From: Methylobacterium sp. Leaf123
Lineage (GTDB): Bacteria; Pseudomonadota; Alphaproteobacteria; Rhizobiales; Beijerinckiaceae
Length of the DNA stretch: 39,702 bases
Direction of reading: 5' to 3'
NCBI RefSeq assembly: GCF_001423405.1
Contig: NZ_LMNS01000010.1
Location: 14,038-53,739, forward strand
Part shown: positions 27,418 to 35,738 of the stretch, in pieces
Position numbering within the stretch: position 1 is the first letter of the stretch
How the letters are laid out: each line of letters begins with the position of its first letter
Program-made: the position numbers and the translations under genes
The notes under the pieces: model-generated
Told to the model about the DNA's origin: nothing
What the model saw: the letters and a program-made list of their open reading frames with translations, nothing else
Database searches by the model: none

Positions 27418-28762
27418 GGCTGAGCCAGCCGCGGCGCGGGTCGTGCTGATCGACGACGAAGAGATGGTCCGGCTTGCCATGGAGCAGGCGCTGCAGCTCG
27501 CCGGCATCGCGGTCGAGGCTTTTTCCAGCGCCGAGGCCGCGCTGCCGGCCATCGGGCGCGGCTTTTCCGGCATCGTCGTGAGCGACGTGCGTCTTCCCGG
27601 CCGCGACGGGCTCGAACTCCTCGCCGACATCCGCCGCCGCGACCCGGAATTGCCGGTGGTGCTCGTCACCGGTCATGGCGACATCGCCATGGCGGTCGCC
27701 GCCATGCGGGAGGGCGCCTACCACTTCATCGAGAAGCCGTTCGTCAACAACGCCTTCGTCGAGGTGGTCCGCCGTGCCCTGGAGAAGCGGGCGCTGGTGA
27801 TGGAGAATCGCCGCCTGCGTGATGCCCTCGATTGCGGTGACGCCCCGGGCAGCGCGGTGGAGCGCTGCCTTGTCGGCCAATCGCCGGCCCTGCGGCGGCT
27901 GCGCGACGACATCGCCTCGCTCAGCTCGGCCGCCGCCGACGTGCTGGTGCTCGGCGAGACCGGGGCGGGCAAGGAGCAGGTCGCCCGCGCTCTGCACGAG
28001 GGCGGGGCGCGGGCGGCAAAACCCTTCGTGGCGATCAATTGCGGCGCCATCCCCGAGAGCATGTTCGAGAGCGAGATGTTCGGCCACGAGGCCGGCGCCT
28101 TCACGGGGGCGGGCAAGCGCCGCATCGGCAAGGTCGAGCATGCGAGCGGCGGCACGCTGTTCCTCGACGAGGTCGAGAGCATGCCGCTGGCCCTCCAAGT
28201 GAAGCTGCTGCGCGTGTTGCAGGAGCGGCGCGTGGAACGGCTCGGCTCCAACACCAGTGTGCCGGTGGATCTCCGCGTGGTGGCCGCCACCAAGGAGGAT
28301 CTCGATGCGCTCTCGGAGGCCGGCCGCTTCCGCCGCGACCTGTACTTCCGCCTCAACGTGGTAACGCTGACCCTGCCGCCCTTGCGCGAGCGCCGCGAGG
28401 ACATCCCGCTCCTGTTCGAGCGCTTCCTCGTCCAGGCGGCGGTGAAGTATCAGCGCCCGGTGATCGAGGTGCCGCCGTCCTTGCGCCGGTCGCTGATGCT
28501 CGCCGATTGGCCGGGCAATGTGCGCGAACTCAAGAACGCCGCCGAGCGCTACGTCCTCGGCTTCCTCAGCCCGGACCTTGCCGGCGGCCCCGGCGCGGCG
28601 CCTAGCCTCGACGCCCTGCTCGACCGGGTGGAGCGCCTCGTGATCGAAGATGCGCTCAAGGCCTCCGGCCAGCGCATCGCCGAGGCGGCGCGGACGCTCG
28701 GCCTGCCGCGCAAGACGCTCTCCGACCGCATGCGGCGTCTCGGCTTGAGCGCGGGCGACTGA
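27407..28762 (+). CDS. dctD: DctD-type sigma-54 response regulator
   Basis: 451 aa. The receiver domain (VVLIDDEEMVRLAMEQAL) has phospho-acceptor D60 (VVSDVRLPGRDG) and K110 (FIEKPF). The AAA+ domain has Walker A (GETGAGKE, 183-190), the sigma-54 contact loop GAFTGA (230-235) and Walker B (LFLDEVESM). The C-terminal Fis-type HTH (RIAEAARTLGLPRKTLSDRM) binds upstream activator sites. It is an enhancer-binding protein that opens sigma-54 promoters with ATP. It is cotranscribed with dctB. The only sigma-54 promoter I see in the window is upstream of the nearby ABC operon. Confidence 0.93.
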   Translation: MFPEAEPAAARVVLIDDEEMVRLAMEQALQLAGIAVEAFSSAEAALPAIGRGFSGIVVSDVRLPGRDGLELLADIRRRDPELPVVLVTGHGDIAMAVAAMREGAYHFIEKPFVNNAFVEVVRRALEKRALVMENRRLRDALDCGDAPGSAVERCLVGQSPALRRLRDDIASLSSAAADVLVLGETGAGKEQVARALHEGGARAAKPFVAINCGAIPESMFESEMFGHEAGAFTGAGKRRIGKVEHASGGTLFLDEVESMPLALQVKLLRVLQERRVERLGSNTSVPVDLRVVAATKEDLDALSEAGRFRRDLYFRLNVVTLTLPPLRERREDIPLLFERFLVQAAVKYQRPVIEVPPSLRRSLMLADWPGNVRELKNAAERYVLGFLSPDLAGGPGAAPSLDALLDRVERLVIEDALKASGQRIAEAARTLGLPRKTLSDRMRRLGLSAGD

Positions 28763-28788
28763 TTTCCTTCAAGCACGAGACCGAGCCC

Positions 28789-29634
28789 ATGACGCACGAT
28801 TCCGGCTGGCCGCCGCTCATCCTCGCCAACGCCCCCAACGGCGCCACCCGCAGCAAGGCCGACCATCCGGCCCTGCCGATCACGGAAAGCGAGATCGCCC
28901 GCACCGCCGCCGAGATCGCGGAGGCCGGTGCCGCCCTGATCCACGTCCATGTCCGCGACGCGCAGGGCCGCCACCTTCTCGATGCGCAGGTCTATCGCGC
29001 CGTGACCGCCGCGATCCGCGCCGAGGTCGGGGATCGCCTCGTGGTGCAGATCACCTCGGAGGCCGCCGGGCGCTACGAAGCCCCGGAGCAGATGGCGGTG
29101 GTGCGCGCGACCCGGCCCGAAGCGGTGTCCGTGGCGCTGCGCGAGATCGTGCCGGATGCCGGGGCCGAGGCCGCGGCGGCGGCGTTCTTCGCCTGGGCGC
29201 GACGCGAGCGCGTCCTCCTCCAGATCATCCTCTACGAACCGGCCGAGGTGGCCCGCTACGCCGATCTCAAAAGCCGCGGCGTGCTCGGCGAGGGCGGGGA
29301 TTTCCCGCTCTTCGTGCTCGGCCGCTACACGCCCGGACAGGTCTCGCGGCCCGCCGACCTGCTGCCCTTCCTCGCGGCGGCCGGGGAGGGGATGCCGCTC
29401 TGGGCGATCTGCGCCTTCGGCCCGCGGGAGAATGCCTGCGCCCTCGTCGCGGCGGGCCTCGGCGGGCATGTGCGCGTCGGCTTCGAGAACAGCCTGCTCG
29501 CGCCCGATGGCCGCCCGGCCGAGAGCAACGCCGCCCAGATCCGCCGCGCGGCGGAGGGGGCCCGCCTGCTCGGGCGCCCGCTGGCCGATGCCGACACCGC
29601 GCGGGCGCTGATGGCCCGACCGGCCGTCCGATAG
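28789..29634 (+). CDS. Beta-keto acid cleavage enzyme (BKACE, DUF849) family protein
   Basis: 281 aa TIM-barrel of the BKACE family. Characterised members use acetyl-CoA and Zn to split beta-keto acids into acetoacetate and a CoA ester (for example 3-keto-5-aminohexanoate cleavage in lysine fermentation, or dehydrocarnitine cleavage). Metal-site residues are visible as HVHVRD (H52, H54) and E233 in RVGFENS. It follows the regulator gene by 26 bp on the same strand, so it is probably part of the dctBD transcript. Its substrate may be what the neighbouring ABC transporter imports, which is inference. Confidence 0.9.
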   Translation: MTHDSGWPPLILANAPNGATRSKADHPALPITESEIARTAAEIAEAGAALIHVHVRDAQGRHLLDAQVYRAVTAAIRAEVGDRLVVQITSEAAGRYEAPEQMAVVRATRPEAVSVALREIVPDAGAEAAAAAFFAWARRERVLLQIILYEPAEVARYADLKSRGVLGEGGDFPLFVLGRYTPGQVSRPADLLPFLAAAGEGMPLWAICAFGPRENACALVAAGLGGHVRVGFENSLLAPDGRPAESNAAQIRRAAEGARLLGRPLADADTARALMARPAVR

Positions 29635-29893
29635 GGCGGGGGTCGCGGGCCGGTATCCGCGCGCGGATCCTGCGTTCCGCAGGCTACGGCACTGGCGCCG
29701 GGCCCAATCGGCCACGCCTTGCGGCTCGGTTCGAGAGGCTATGCTTGATACCGGGCCGACTTCTACTGCGGTATGGGCGCCCTCGATCGCCGCGAAGGGC
29801 AGATTTGAGGGAGGGCGATTTTTAATCCCGCATTTTTTGCAGACGTGCAGATATTTTTAGTCTGTTGTTTTTGGATTAAAATTGTAACAAGTC

Positions 29894-29931
29894 CCGAGCT
29901 TTATCAATTGATGGACCGAAGCTCGGCTTTT
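29894..29931 (+). terminator. Intrinsic terminator in the AT-rich gap before the outer-membrane gene
   Basis: 8-bp stem CCGAGCTT (29894-29901) and AAGCTCGG (29919-29926), 17-nt loop, followed by CTTTT. It lies 260 bp after the BKACE stop, at the end of an unusually AT-rich 100-bp stretch (about 29810-29910). It could end the dctBD-BKACE mRNA, an unannotated small RNA, or act as a leader attenuator for the gene at 30026. The region 29635-30025 contains no gene I can support; 29655-29668 is a perfect 14-bp palindrome. Confidence 0.6.
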
Positions 29932-30025
29932 CCCCCTCGGTCCTTCCCTCCATGAAGAACACTCAACGAGCAAAGCGTGCCGAGTCGAGGACGGCGGTTC
30001 AGGCGCGAGTTCCGGGGGAATCGAC

Positions 30026-30943
30026 TTGAAATTCGGACAGAAAGTGCGCCGCGCCGCACAGGTCTTCACGTCTGTTTGCGTAGCGGGCGCCTGCCTGGCT
30101 GGGGCCTCTTCCTCGGCCCTGGCCCGCTCCGCCGCCTTGCCCGGTATCACCGTCGGCCTTCCGACGGGCTGGCAGGTTCCGGAGGGCGTCCAGATGGCCC
30201 TCACGACGAGCTTTGCCGAGCGCAGCACCCAGCCGCGGGACAATCAGGGCAACAACAACCTCGTCGTCTTCCTGTGGGCGACGCCCTGGAAGGTTCTGGG
30301 CGGACAGTTGCGGTTCCTTCAGTCGTTCCCGTTCAATGCGCAAAGCCCGCAAGGCGGCCCCTGGCAGGCGGGTCTGTTCCAGCCCCTGACGACGGCCCAG
30401 ATCGCCTGGAAGATCAACGACAACCTCGGCGTCAGCTACTTCCTCGGCGGCTTCTGGCCCAGTGACACGCTCCTGGCGCTCCGCTCGGCCTCGATCGCCC
30501 AGCGCTTCGCGATCAGCTATGTCGGCGATGGCTGGAACGTCACGGCCAACCTCCATTACGGCACGATGCTGGCCGAGAACTCGCCGACCAACGTGCACTA
30601 TTCCGACTACCTGAACCTCGACCTGACCGCGACCAAGCGGTTCGGCAAATGGTCGTTCGGTGCCGTCGCCTTCGGCTCGACCGACCTGCCGACGAACCGG
30701 CGGGGCTACCGGCCGGGCGGGCAGTTCGCAATGGGACCCCTCGTCGCCTACGCGTTCGACAAGTTCACGGTCCAGTCCTTCGTTACCCGCGACATCGCAC
30801 AGCGCAACCTCGGCGGCGAGGAAACCCGCGCCTGGATGCGCTTCCTCGTGCCGCTCTGGCGGCCGGAAAAGGGCGAGCAGGTTCCGAACCGGGTCACGGT
30901 TCGGCGCAACAGCGCCGCGGGGCCGGCGATCGCGGGCCAGTGA
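30026..30943 (+). CDS. Outer-membrane channel-like protein (MetA-pathway/transporter family)
   Basis: 305 aa from TTG at 30026, with GGGGGAA 5 nt upstream and no better start. A signal peptide (FTSVCVAGACLAGASSSALA, about residues 14-33) is followed by repeated amphipathic beta-strands with aromatic ends (WKVLGGQLRFLQSFPF, FAISYVGDGWNVTANLHYGT, YLNLDLTATKRFGKWSFGAV). The pattern resembles the phenol MetA-degradation/SphA-like putative outer-membrane transporter family. It is likely an outer-membrane barrel; substrate unknown. It stands alone, convergent with hdeD (47-bp gap). Confidence 0.75.
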   Translation: MKFGQKVRRAAQVFTSVCVAGACLAGASSSALARSAALPGITVGLPTGWQVPEGVQMALTTSFAERSTQPRDNQGNNNLVVFLWATPWKVLGGQLRFLQSFPFNAQSPQGGPWQAGLFQPLTTAQIAWKINDNLGVSYFLGGFWPSDTLLALRSASIAQRFAISYVGDGWNVTANLHYGTMLAENSPTNVHYSDYLNLDLTATKRFGKWSFGAVAFGSTDLPTNRRGYRPGGQFAMGPLVAYAFDKFTVQSFVTRDIAQRNLGGEETRAWMRFLVPLWRPEKGEQVPNRVTVRRNSAAGPAIAGQ

Positions 30944-30990
30944 CGGATCGGCCTGCCTCAGGCGGGCCGGGGCAACGTTTGGTCTGAATA

Positions 30991-31638
30991 TCAGGCGCGG
31001 CCGCTCTCCGAGAGCGGTCGCGCCTGCGTCGTATGATGGGTCCGCAGGCGGAAGCCGAGGATCAGCAGCATCACGCCGAAGACCAGCGCGTAAGCGCCGA
31101 GCCACCATGTCAGCACCAGCGCCGACATGCCGGGATTGATCAGGAGCGCGATCCCGAACAGCACCGAGACGGCGCCGCCGAGACCCAGCCACCAGCGCCC
31201 GTAATGCGGATGGAGGCGGAAGGCCGCCGCGATCATCAGCCCGCCCGAGAGCAGGGCCCAGGCGGCCACGAGAAGCACGAAGGCCCAGACGGCGGCGGCC
31301 GGCACGAGAAACGCCGCGACGCCGACCGCGATGTCGAGCAGGCCCTCGAGCAGCAGGAAGCCCCAGCGCTCGTGCTGCCGTGCCGCCCGCACCCCGGCGG
31401 CGATGCCGAAGGCGCCATCGACCAGCATGTAGGCCGAGAAGAACAGCACCAGCGAGAGCACGAAGGCCGCCGGTGCCACGAAGGCGATGACGCCGAACAG
31501 GATGGCGAGCGCGCCGCGCAGGGCGACGAGCCACCAGTTGCGGGCCAGGACGGTGCTCATCGCGTCGAGGCGGGCCGATCCGGTCAGCGGCACGCCGGAC
31601 GGAGGGGTTGCACCGGATGTCTCGGACGCTCCAGCCAT
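30991..31638 (-). CDS. HdeD-family membrane protein (DUF308)
   Basis: 215 aa from ATG at 31638, with AAGGAG 7 nt upstream. Six TM helices in HdeD arrangement (WWLVALRGALAILFGVIAFV, FVLSLVLFFSAYMLVDGAFG, GLLDIAVGVAAFLVPAAAVW, LLVAAWALLSGGLMIAAAFR, WWLGLGGAVSVLFGIALLIN, LTWWLGAYALVFGVMLLILG). HdeD in E. coli belongs to the acid-resistance island; in alphaproteobacteria relatives are often stress-induced. A perfect EcfG-type promoter lies 101 bp upstream, fitting that role. Confidence 0.92.
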   Translation of the reverse strand: MAGASETSGATPPSGVPLTGSARLDAMSTVLARNWWLVALRGALAILFGVIAFVAPAAFVLSLVLFFSAYMLVDGAFGIAAGVRAARQHERWGFLLLEGLLDIAVGVAAFLVPAAAVWAFVLLVAAWALLSGGLMIAAAFRLHPHYGRWWLGLGGAVSVLFGIALLINPGMSALVLTWWLGAYALVFGVMLLILGFRLRTHHTTQARPLSESGRA

Positions 31639-31738
31639 CTCACGCTCCTTCGGCACAGTTGGGCAAGGTCGAGGTAAGGTCGGGCATGTCGGCGCCGCAG
31701 CCGGATCGAACCGGGCACGAGCGTCGCATCGGCTGTGC

Positions 31739-31763
31739 AACGCAACTTATAGCTGCTCGTTCC
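31739..31763 (-). promoter_or_regulatory. EcfG (PhyR-controlled general stress) promoter of hdeD
   Basis: On the minus strand GGAAC (31763-31759) and CGTT (31742-31739) are separated by exactly 16 nt, matching the EcfG consensus. It is directed toward hdeD. The remaining 31764-32261 stretch (about 500 bp) shows no gene or element I can support apart from a small GC hairpin at 32174-32193. Confidence 0.7.
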
Positions 31764-32261
31764 CTGCTGCGTGACGGAGAGTCGGGTCGGTAAGCCAATT
31801 CGCAAGTGTCCGTGCTCGGGAGCACCAGGTCTCCGGCGAACGCGATGCGTATCCGAGTCGCCGCGATGGGTATCGGTTGCTGCGATCCCACCGTTCGGGA
31901 TTTCGCTTTCTCGATCCTGAACTCACGATCCCCTGAGCCAGGGCCGTGCGCGGGAAAAGACATCTGCGGGTCTCTCGGATTCTTTGCCGTGAACCTTTCG
32001 CGGCCTTTCCAGCAAGCCCCTGCGTGATCGAAGGGTCTGGCGTGTCCGGGTTCGACCGACGCGGTTTGCCCTGTCGAAATTCGACGAGCGAGTCGCCCGG
32101 TCCCATGCAGGCATTGCGGCGGCCCGAGCCACGCCGATGGCTTCGCGGGATCGCTCGAAGATGGCAGAACCGTCCGGCCGGAGCCTCGGCCGGAGATCCC
32201 CGCGGCTTTCTACGAAGGCCGGGACGGGGAAGCCGGCCCCGACCGTGCGAAAGGACGCGAC

Positions 32262-33014
32262 ATGACGGTGTCGAACGACGACGAGTTGGCGGGGCTGAAG
32301 CAGATCGGTCGCATCGTGGCCGATACGCTGGCCGTGATGGGCCGGGCGATCGAGCCCGGCATGACCACGCGCGAACTCGACGATGTCGGGCGGGCCTTCC
32401 TGGAGGCGGCCGGCGCGCGCTCGGCGCCGGAGACGGTCTACGCCTTTCCGGGTGCGACCTGCATCAGCGTCAACGAGGAGATCGCCCACGGCATCCCCGG
32501 CGAACGCCGGATCGCGCCGGGGGATTTGGTCAATATCGACGTCTCGGCGGAGCGGGACGGCTACTTTGCCGATACGGGCGCGTCCTTCGCCGTGCCGCCG
32601 GTGACGCGCGCGGTCGAGCGGCTGTGCAAGGACGGGCGCCGGGCGATGTGGGCGGGCCTGCGTCAGGTCGGTGCCGGCAAGCCGCTCTCGGGCATCGGCC
32701 GGGCGGTGGGCACCTTCGCGCATAAGAACGGCTACACGCTGGTGCGCAACCTCGCGAGCCACGGCGTGGGCCTGTCGCTGCACGAGGAGCCGACCGAGAT
32801 CGCGACCTGGCCCGACCCGTCCGAGCGCCGGATCATGCGCGACGGCATGGTGTTGACCGTCGAGCCGTTCCTGTCGCTGGGCGCGGATTTCGCCGAGGAC
32901 GGCGACGATCCCTGGACCCTCTATAGCCGGCCGCGCGCCCTCACAGTCCAGTACGAGCACACCGCCGTCGCCACGCGCAACGGGCCGCTGATCCTCACCA
33001 TGCCGGGGTCGTAG
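32262..33014 (+). CDS. map: Type I methionine aminopeptidase
   Basis: 250 aa pita-bread-fold metalloprotease that removes N-terminal Met from new proteins. All five metal ligands are present: D93 (NIDVSAERDG), D104 (FADTGASF), H167 (SHGVGLSLHEEP), E201 (VLTVEPFL) and E232 (QYEHTAVAT), plus catalytic H76 (EIAHGIPGE). The loop around H167 departs from the commonest GHGIG form, suggesting an accessory Map beside a housekeeping copy elsewhere. It stands alone between hdeD and a convergent gene 12 bp away. Confidence 0.95.
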   Translation: MTVSNDDELAGLKQIGRIVADTLAVMGRAIEPGMTTRELDDVGRAFLEAAGARSAPETVYAFPGATCISVNEEIAHGIPGERRIAPGDLVNIDVSAERDGYFADTGASFAVPPVTRAVERLCKDGRRAMWAGLRQVGAGKPLSGIGRAVGTFAHKNGYTLVRNLASHGVGLSLHEEPTEIATWPDPSERRIMRDGMVLTVEPFLSLGADFAEDGDDPWTLYSRPRALTVQYEHTAVATRNGPLILTMPGS

Positions 33015-33026
33015 CGGGGTCTTCGT

Positions 33027-33455
33027 TCACCCCGCATTCGCGTCGAGCCAGTGCTCGGCGCCGGAGAGGTCATAGCCGTGGCGGGCGCCGTAGGCCGCCA
33101 CCTCGTCCCGGCCCAAGCGTCCGGCGAGCACTTCGCCGATCACCCAGAGCGTCAGCGAGCGCGTGCCGCTGCGGCAATGGGCGACGACCGGGCCGGGTGC
33201 CGCCTCGACCGCCGCGTGGAAGCGCTCCACCGCCTCGCGGGTGAGGGTGGGGCCGGTCACCGGCAGATCGAGGTAGTGCAGGCCCGCCGCCTCCGCCGCC
33301 GCGCGCTCGGCGGCCGCGCCGGGCTGGCCCGGCTCCTCGCCGTCGGGGCGGTTGTTGATGAGGAGGCTCACGCCCTCCGCCCCGAGCGCCTCGATCTCCG
33401 CGAGGCTCGGCTGGCCGGCAACCGACAGCTTGGAATCGATGGTTGTCCGCTTCAT
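33027..33455 (-). CDS. DUF442/TIGR01244 phosphatase-like protein
   Basis: 142 aa from ATG at 33455 (MKRTTIDSKLSVAGQPSLAE). Motifs are SLLINNRPDGEEPGQP and the Cys-based P-loop HCRSGTRS (HCX5R), as in dual-specificity phosphatases. This is the DUF442 domain, also found fused to beta-lactamase-like sulfur dioxygenases (BlhA). Here it is a stand-alone domain with no metallo-beta-lactamase part and no sulfur genes nearby. Role is therefore open: phosphatase or sulfurtransferase-like. Confidence 0.9.
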   Translation of the reverse strand: MKRTTIDSKLSVAGQPSLAEIEALGAEGVSLLINNRPDGEEPGQPGAAAERAAAEAAGLHYLDLPVTGPTLTREAVERFHAAVEAAPGPVVAHCRSGTRSLTLWVIGEVLAGRLGRDEVAAYGARHGYDLSGAEHWLDANAG

Positions 33456-33632
33456 GCTGCCCACCCGTGTTGCCGTTCGAAACCTGGGCGTAGCGCGCAC
33501 CCTTCGTCGCAACAAGGCGAGACGCGCGATCAAGCCGGCGCACGTGACGCGGGGCCTCGGCGGGAGCCGTGCAGCCCCTCCGTCCGTTTCCCTGGCACCC
33601 GGCAGGACCGGGTCGCTGAACGGAGACACGGG

Positions 33633-34010
33633 GTGGTGGGGCGGCGCGCCCGTCGCTGGCGCGACGCGGATCCCGAGACGCACGGACCGAAGCCGGCGGA
33701 CACGCCGGTCTGCCCGCTCTGCGAGCGGCCGATTCCGGCCCATGCGCGCCAGAGCCTGCATCACCTCACGCCGAAGATGAAGGGCGGCACTCACGGGGCG
33801 ACCGTGCGGCTGCATCAGATCTGCCACTCGGCGATCCATGCCCGCTACAGCGAGGCCGAGATCGCCCGGCGGCTCGCCGAGGTCGAGGCGCTCCGCGCCG
33901 ATCCCGAGATCGCCCGCTTCCTCGACTGGGTGCGCGGCAAGCCCGATGATTTCCACGCCCCCACGCGCAAGACCCGCGCCCGGCGCGGCGACGGAGCCGT
34001 ACGGCGCTAG
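33633..34010 (+). CDS. Small HNH endonuclease-like protein
   Basis: 125 aa. The GTG at 33633 is chosen for GGAG 7 nt upstream; the adjacent GTG at 33636 is nearly equal. A Zn-type CPLCERPI precedes an HNH core (LHHLTPKMKGGTHG, then LHQICHSAIHARYS). The Lys/Arg-rich tail suits DNA binding. Stand-alone HNH proteins of this kind are common in alphaproteobacteria with unknown roles. There is no adjacent methylase, intron or phage gene. Confidence 0.8.
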   Translation: MVGRRARRWRDADPETHGPKPADTPVCPLCERPIPAHARQSLHHLTPKMKGGTHGATVRLHQICHSAIHARYSEAEIARRLAEVEALRADPEIARFLDWVRGKPDDFHAPTRKTRARRGDGAVRR

Positions 34011-34047
34011 GGGGGGCGTCGGCTCGATCGGAGCGAGGCTTGCCGCC

Positions 34048-35436
34048 CTACGCCGCCTCGTCCGCCTGCGCCAACTCCGTGTCGAGCCCCGCCAGGGCGC
34101 GTTCCAGCGCGTCGAAGCAGTCCGGATCGAAAGCGGTGCCGACATCACTGCGCATGATCGCGAGCGCCTTTTCCACGGGCATCGCCTTCCGGTAGGGCCG
34201 GTCCGCGGTTAGGGCGTCGAACACGTCGGCGACCGAGACGATCCGGGTCTCGGGCGCGATCGCCTCGCCCTTCAGCCCTCGCGGATAGCCTCGTCCGTCG
34301 AGCCGCTCGTGGTGGCCGCCCCCGATCCGGGCGATCTCGTGGAAGGCAGCCACCCGGGTCAGGATCGTCTCCGACATCGCGGCGTGGTTGCGCATGTCCT
34401 GCCACTCGGCCTCGTCCAGCTTGCCGTTCTTGTCGAGGATCGCGTTCGAGACCCCGAGCTTGCCGACATCGTGCAGCAGCGCAGCCCGCTTCAGCCAGCG
34501 TCGGCGCTCCGGCGTGTAGCCGAGCTCGGCCGCGACCATGTCGGCATAGACCGCGACGCGCTCCGAATGGCCCGAGGTGAACGGGCTCTTGGCATCGATG
34601 ATCTGCGCGAAGGCGCGGGCGATGTCGTCGAGATAGTCTTCGTCCACGGTGATCGGGCTGCGGGGCGCCAGGGCGACCACCGCCGCCTCGATCTCGTCGG
34701 AGGCCAAGGTCTCCCAGAAGCCGGGGGTGGCCGCGGCCGCTTCGAAGCTCGCCACGATCTGCGGATCGAACCACGTGCCGGCGCGCGCCCGCACCTCGGC
34801 CAGGGCCGCCGCGCGGCCGGCGGAGGTGTGGAAGACATCGACCACCTGGGCGAGCAGCGCCACGCGGGCATAGAGTGGGATCGCGGGGCCGGCGAGTCGA
34901 TCGGGCCGGCCCCCGCCGTTCCAGTGCTCATCAAGGGCGTGGATGGCCTCGCAGACGCTTGGCGGGAACCGCAACTGCCGGGCGATCTCGGCACCGCGCT
35001 GGCAGCGGGTCTGGATCAGTTCGTCGACGATCGTCCCCCCGTTCTGCAGAATGTTGAGCACCGCGCGGAAGCGGTCGGCCAATCCGGCCTTGAGGCCCGT
35101 ATGCGAGAAGACGAAACCCAGAACCTTCGGCAGGCTGTCGCTGACCGTCTTGAAGTCGCGCTTGAAGCTCAGATCGTCCGAAAGGTAGAGTTCACAGATG
35201 CGCGCGGCGTTGCTGGAGCAACCGAGGTCTTTCAGCATCACGGTGTGGTAGAGTTCCCAGAGCTGCAGATCGGGCAGGCCCATCTGCCGGCCGATATGGA
35301 AGCCGATCCAGGTCGCGCGCACGCAATGCCCGACGGGTTGGCCCTCCGTCAGATCGAGGGCGTGGCTCAGGGCGCCGAGGATCTCCGAAAGTTGGACGGT
35401 CCCGGGTTCATCTTCGCCGCCTGACACGATGCGCAT
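34048..35436 (-). CDS. HD-GYP domain protein with degenerate first HD domain
   Basis: 462 aa from ATG at 35436; a GTG at 35448 would add 4 residues. The C-terminal half is a full HD-GYP domain: ALLHDVGKLG with H322-D323 and GGHHERLDGRGYP (about 373-385), the signature of cyclic di-GMP phosphodiesterases. The N-terminal half resembles a second HD domain in which HD is replaced by KD (MLKDLGCSSNAARI) and the GYP region reads DEHWNGGGRPDRL, so it is probably a sensory or regulatory copy. No TM or receiver domain is seen. It may help control flagellar motility, whose genes lie 2 kb away, but this is inference. Confidence 0.9.
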   Translation of the reverse strand: MRIVSGGEDEPGTVQLSEILGALSHALDLTEGQPVGHCVRATWIGFHIGRQMGLPDLQLWELYHTVMLKDLGCSSNAARICELYLSDDLSFKRDFKTVSDSLPKVLGFVFSHTGLKAGLADRFRAVLNILQNGGTIVDELIQTRCQRGAEIARQLRFPPSVCEAIHALDEHWNGGGRPDRLAGPAIPLYARVALLAQVVDVFHTSAGRAAALAEVRARAGTWFDPQIVASFEAAAATPGFWETLASDEIEAAVVALAPRSPITVDEDYLDDIARAFAQIIDAKSPFTSGHSERVAVYADMVAAELGYTPERRRWLKRAALLHDVGKLGVSNAILDKNGKLDEAEWQDMRNHAAMSETILTRVAAFHEIARIGGGHHERLDGRGYPRGLKGEAIAPETRIVSVADVFDALTADRPYRKAMPVEKALAIMRSDVGTAFDPDCFDALERALAGLDTELAQADEAA

Positions 35437-35738
35437 GCCGTCCCCCACCCGTCCTCTTGCTCTTCGGCCGGAACAGTGCTGGCAGAGCCTGATGAAAGCG
35501 TTGCGCCAAGACAGCGACCCGGCCGGATGGTGAACGGACTCTGCGTGTTACTGCATCCGCAGGTTTGCCAGGGGCGAATACGGCGTTTCAGCCGAGGGCG
35601 CGGCAACCGGTGGGAAATGTCCGGCCGTGTTGCTGCGGTATTAACCGCATGGCGAGATCGCCGGGCCGTGCTCGTAGGCGCTTAACGCTTCGGCGCCACG
35701 ATCGTGGCTCGATCCCGCCCGCACCAGGTCCGCCCACC

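Noticed and set aside
31764..32261. Several short ORFs in the hdeD-map gap
   Set aside because: No ribosome site, no family motifs and atypical composition; treated as non-coding.
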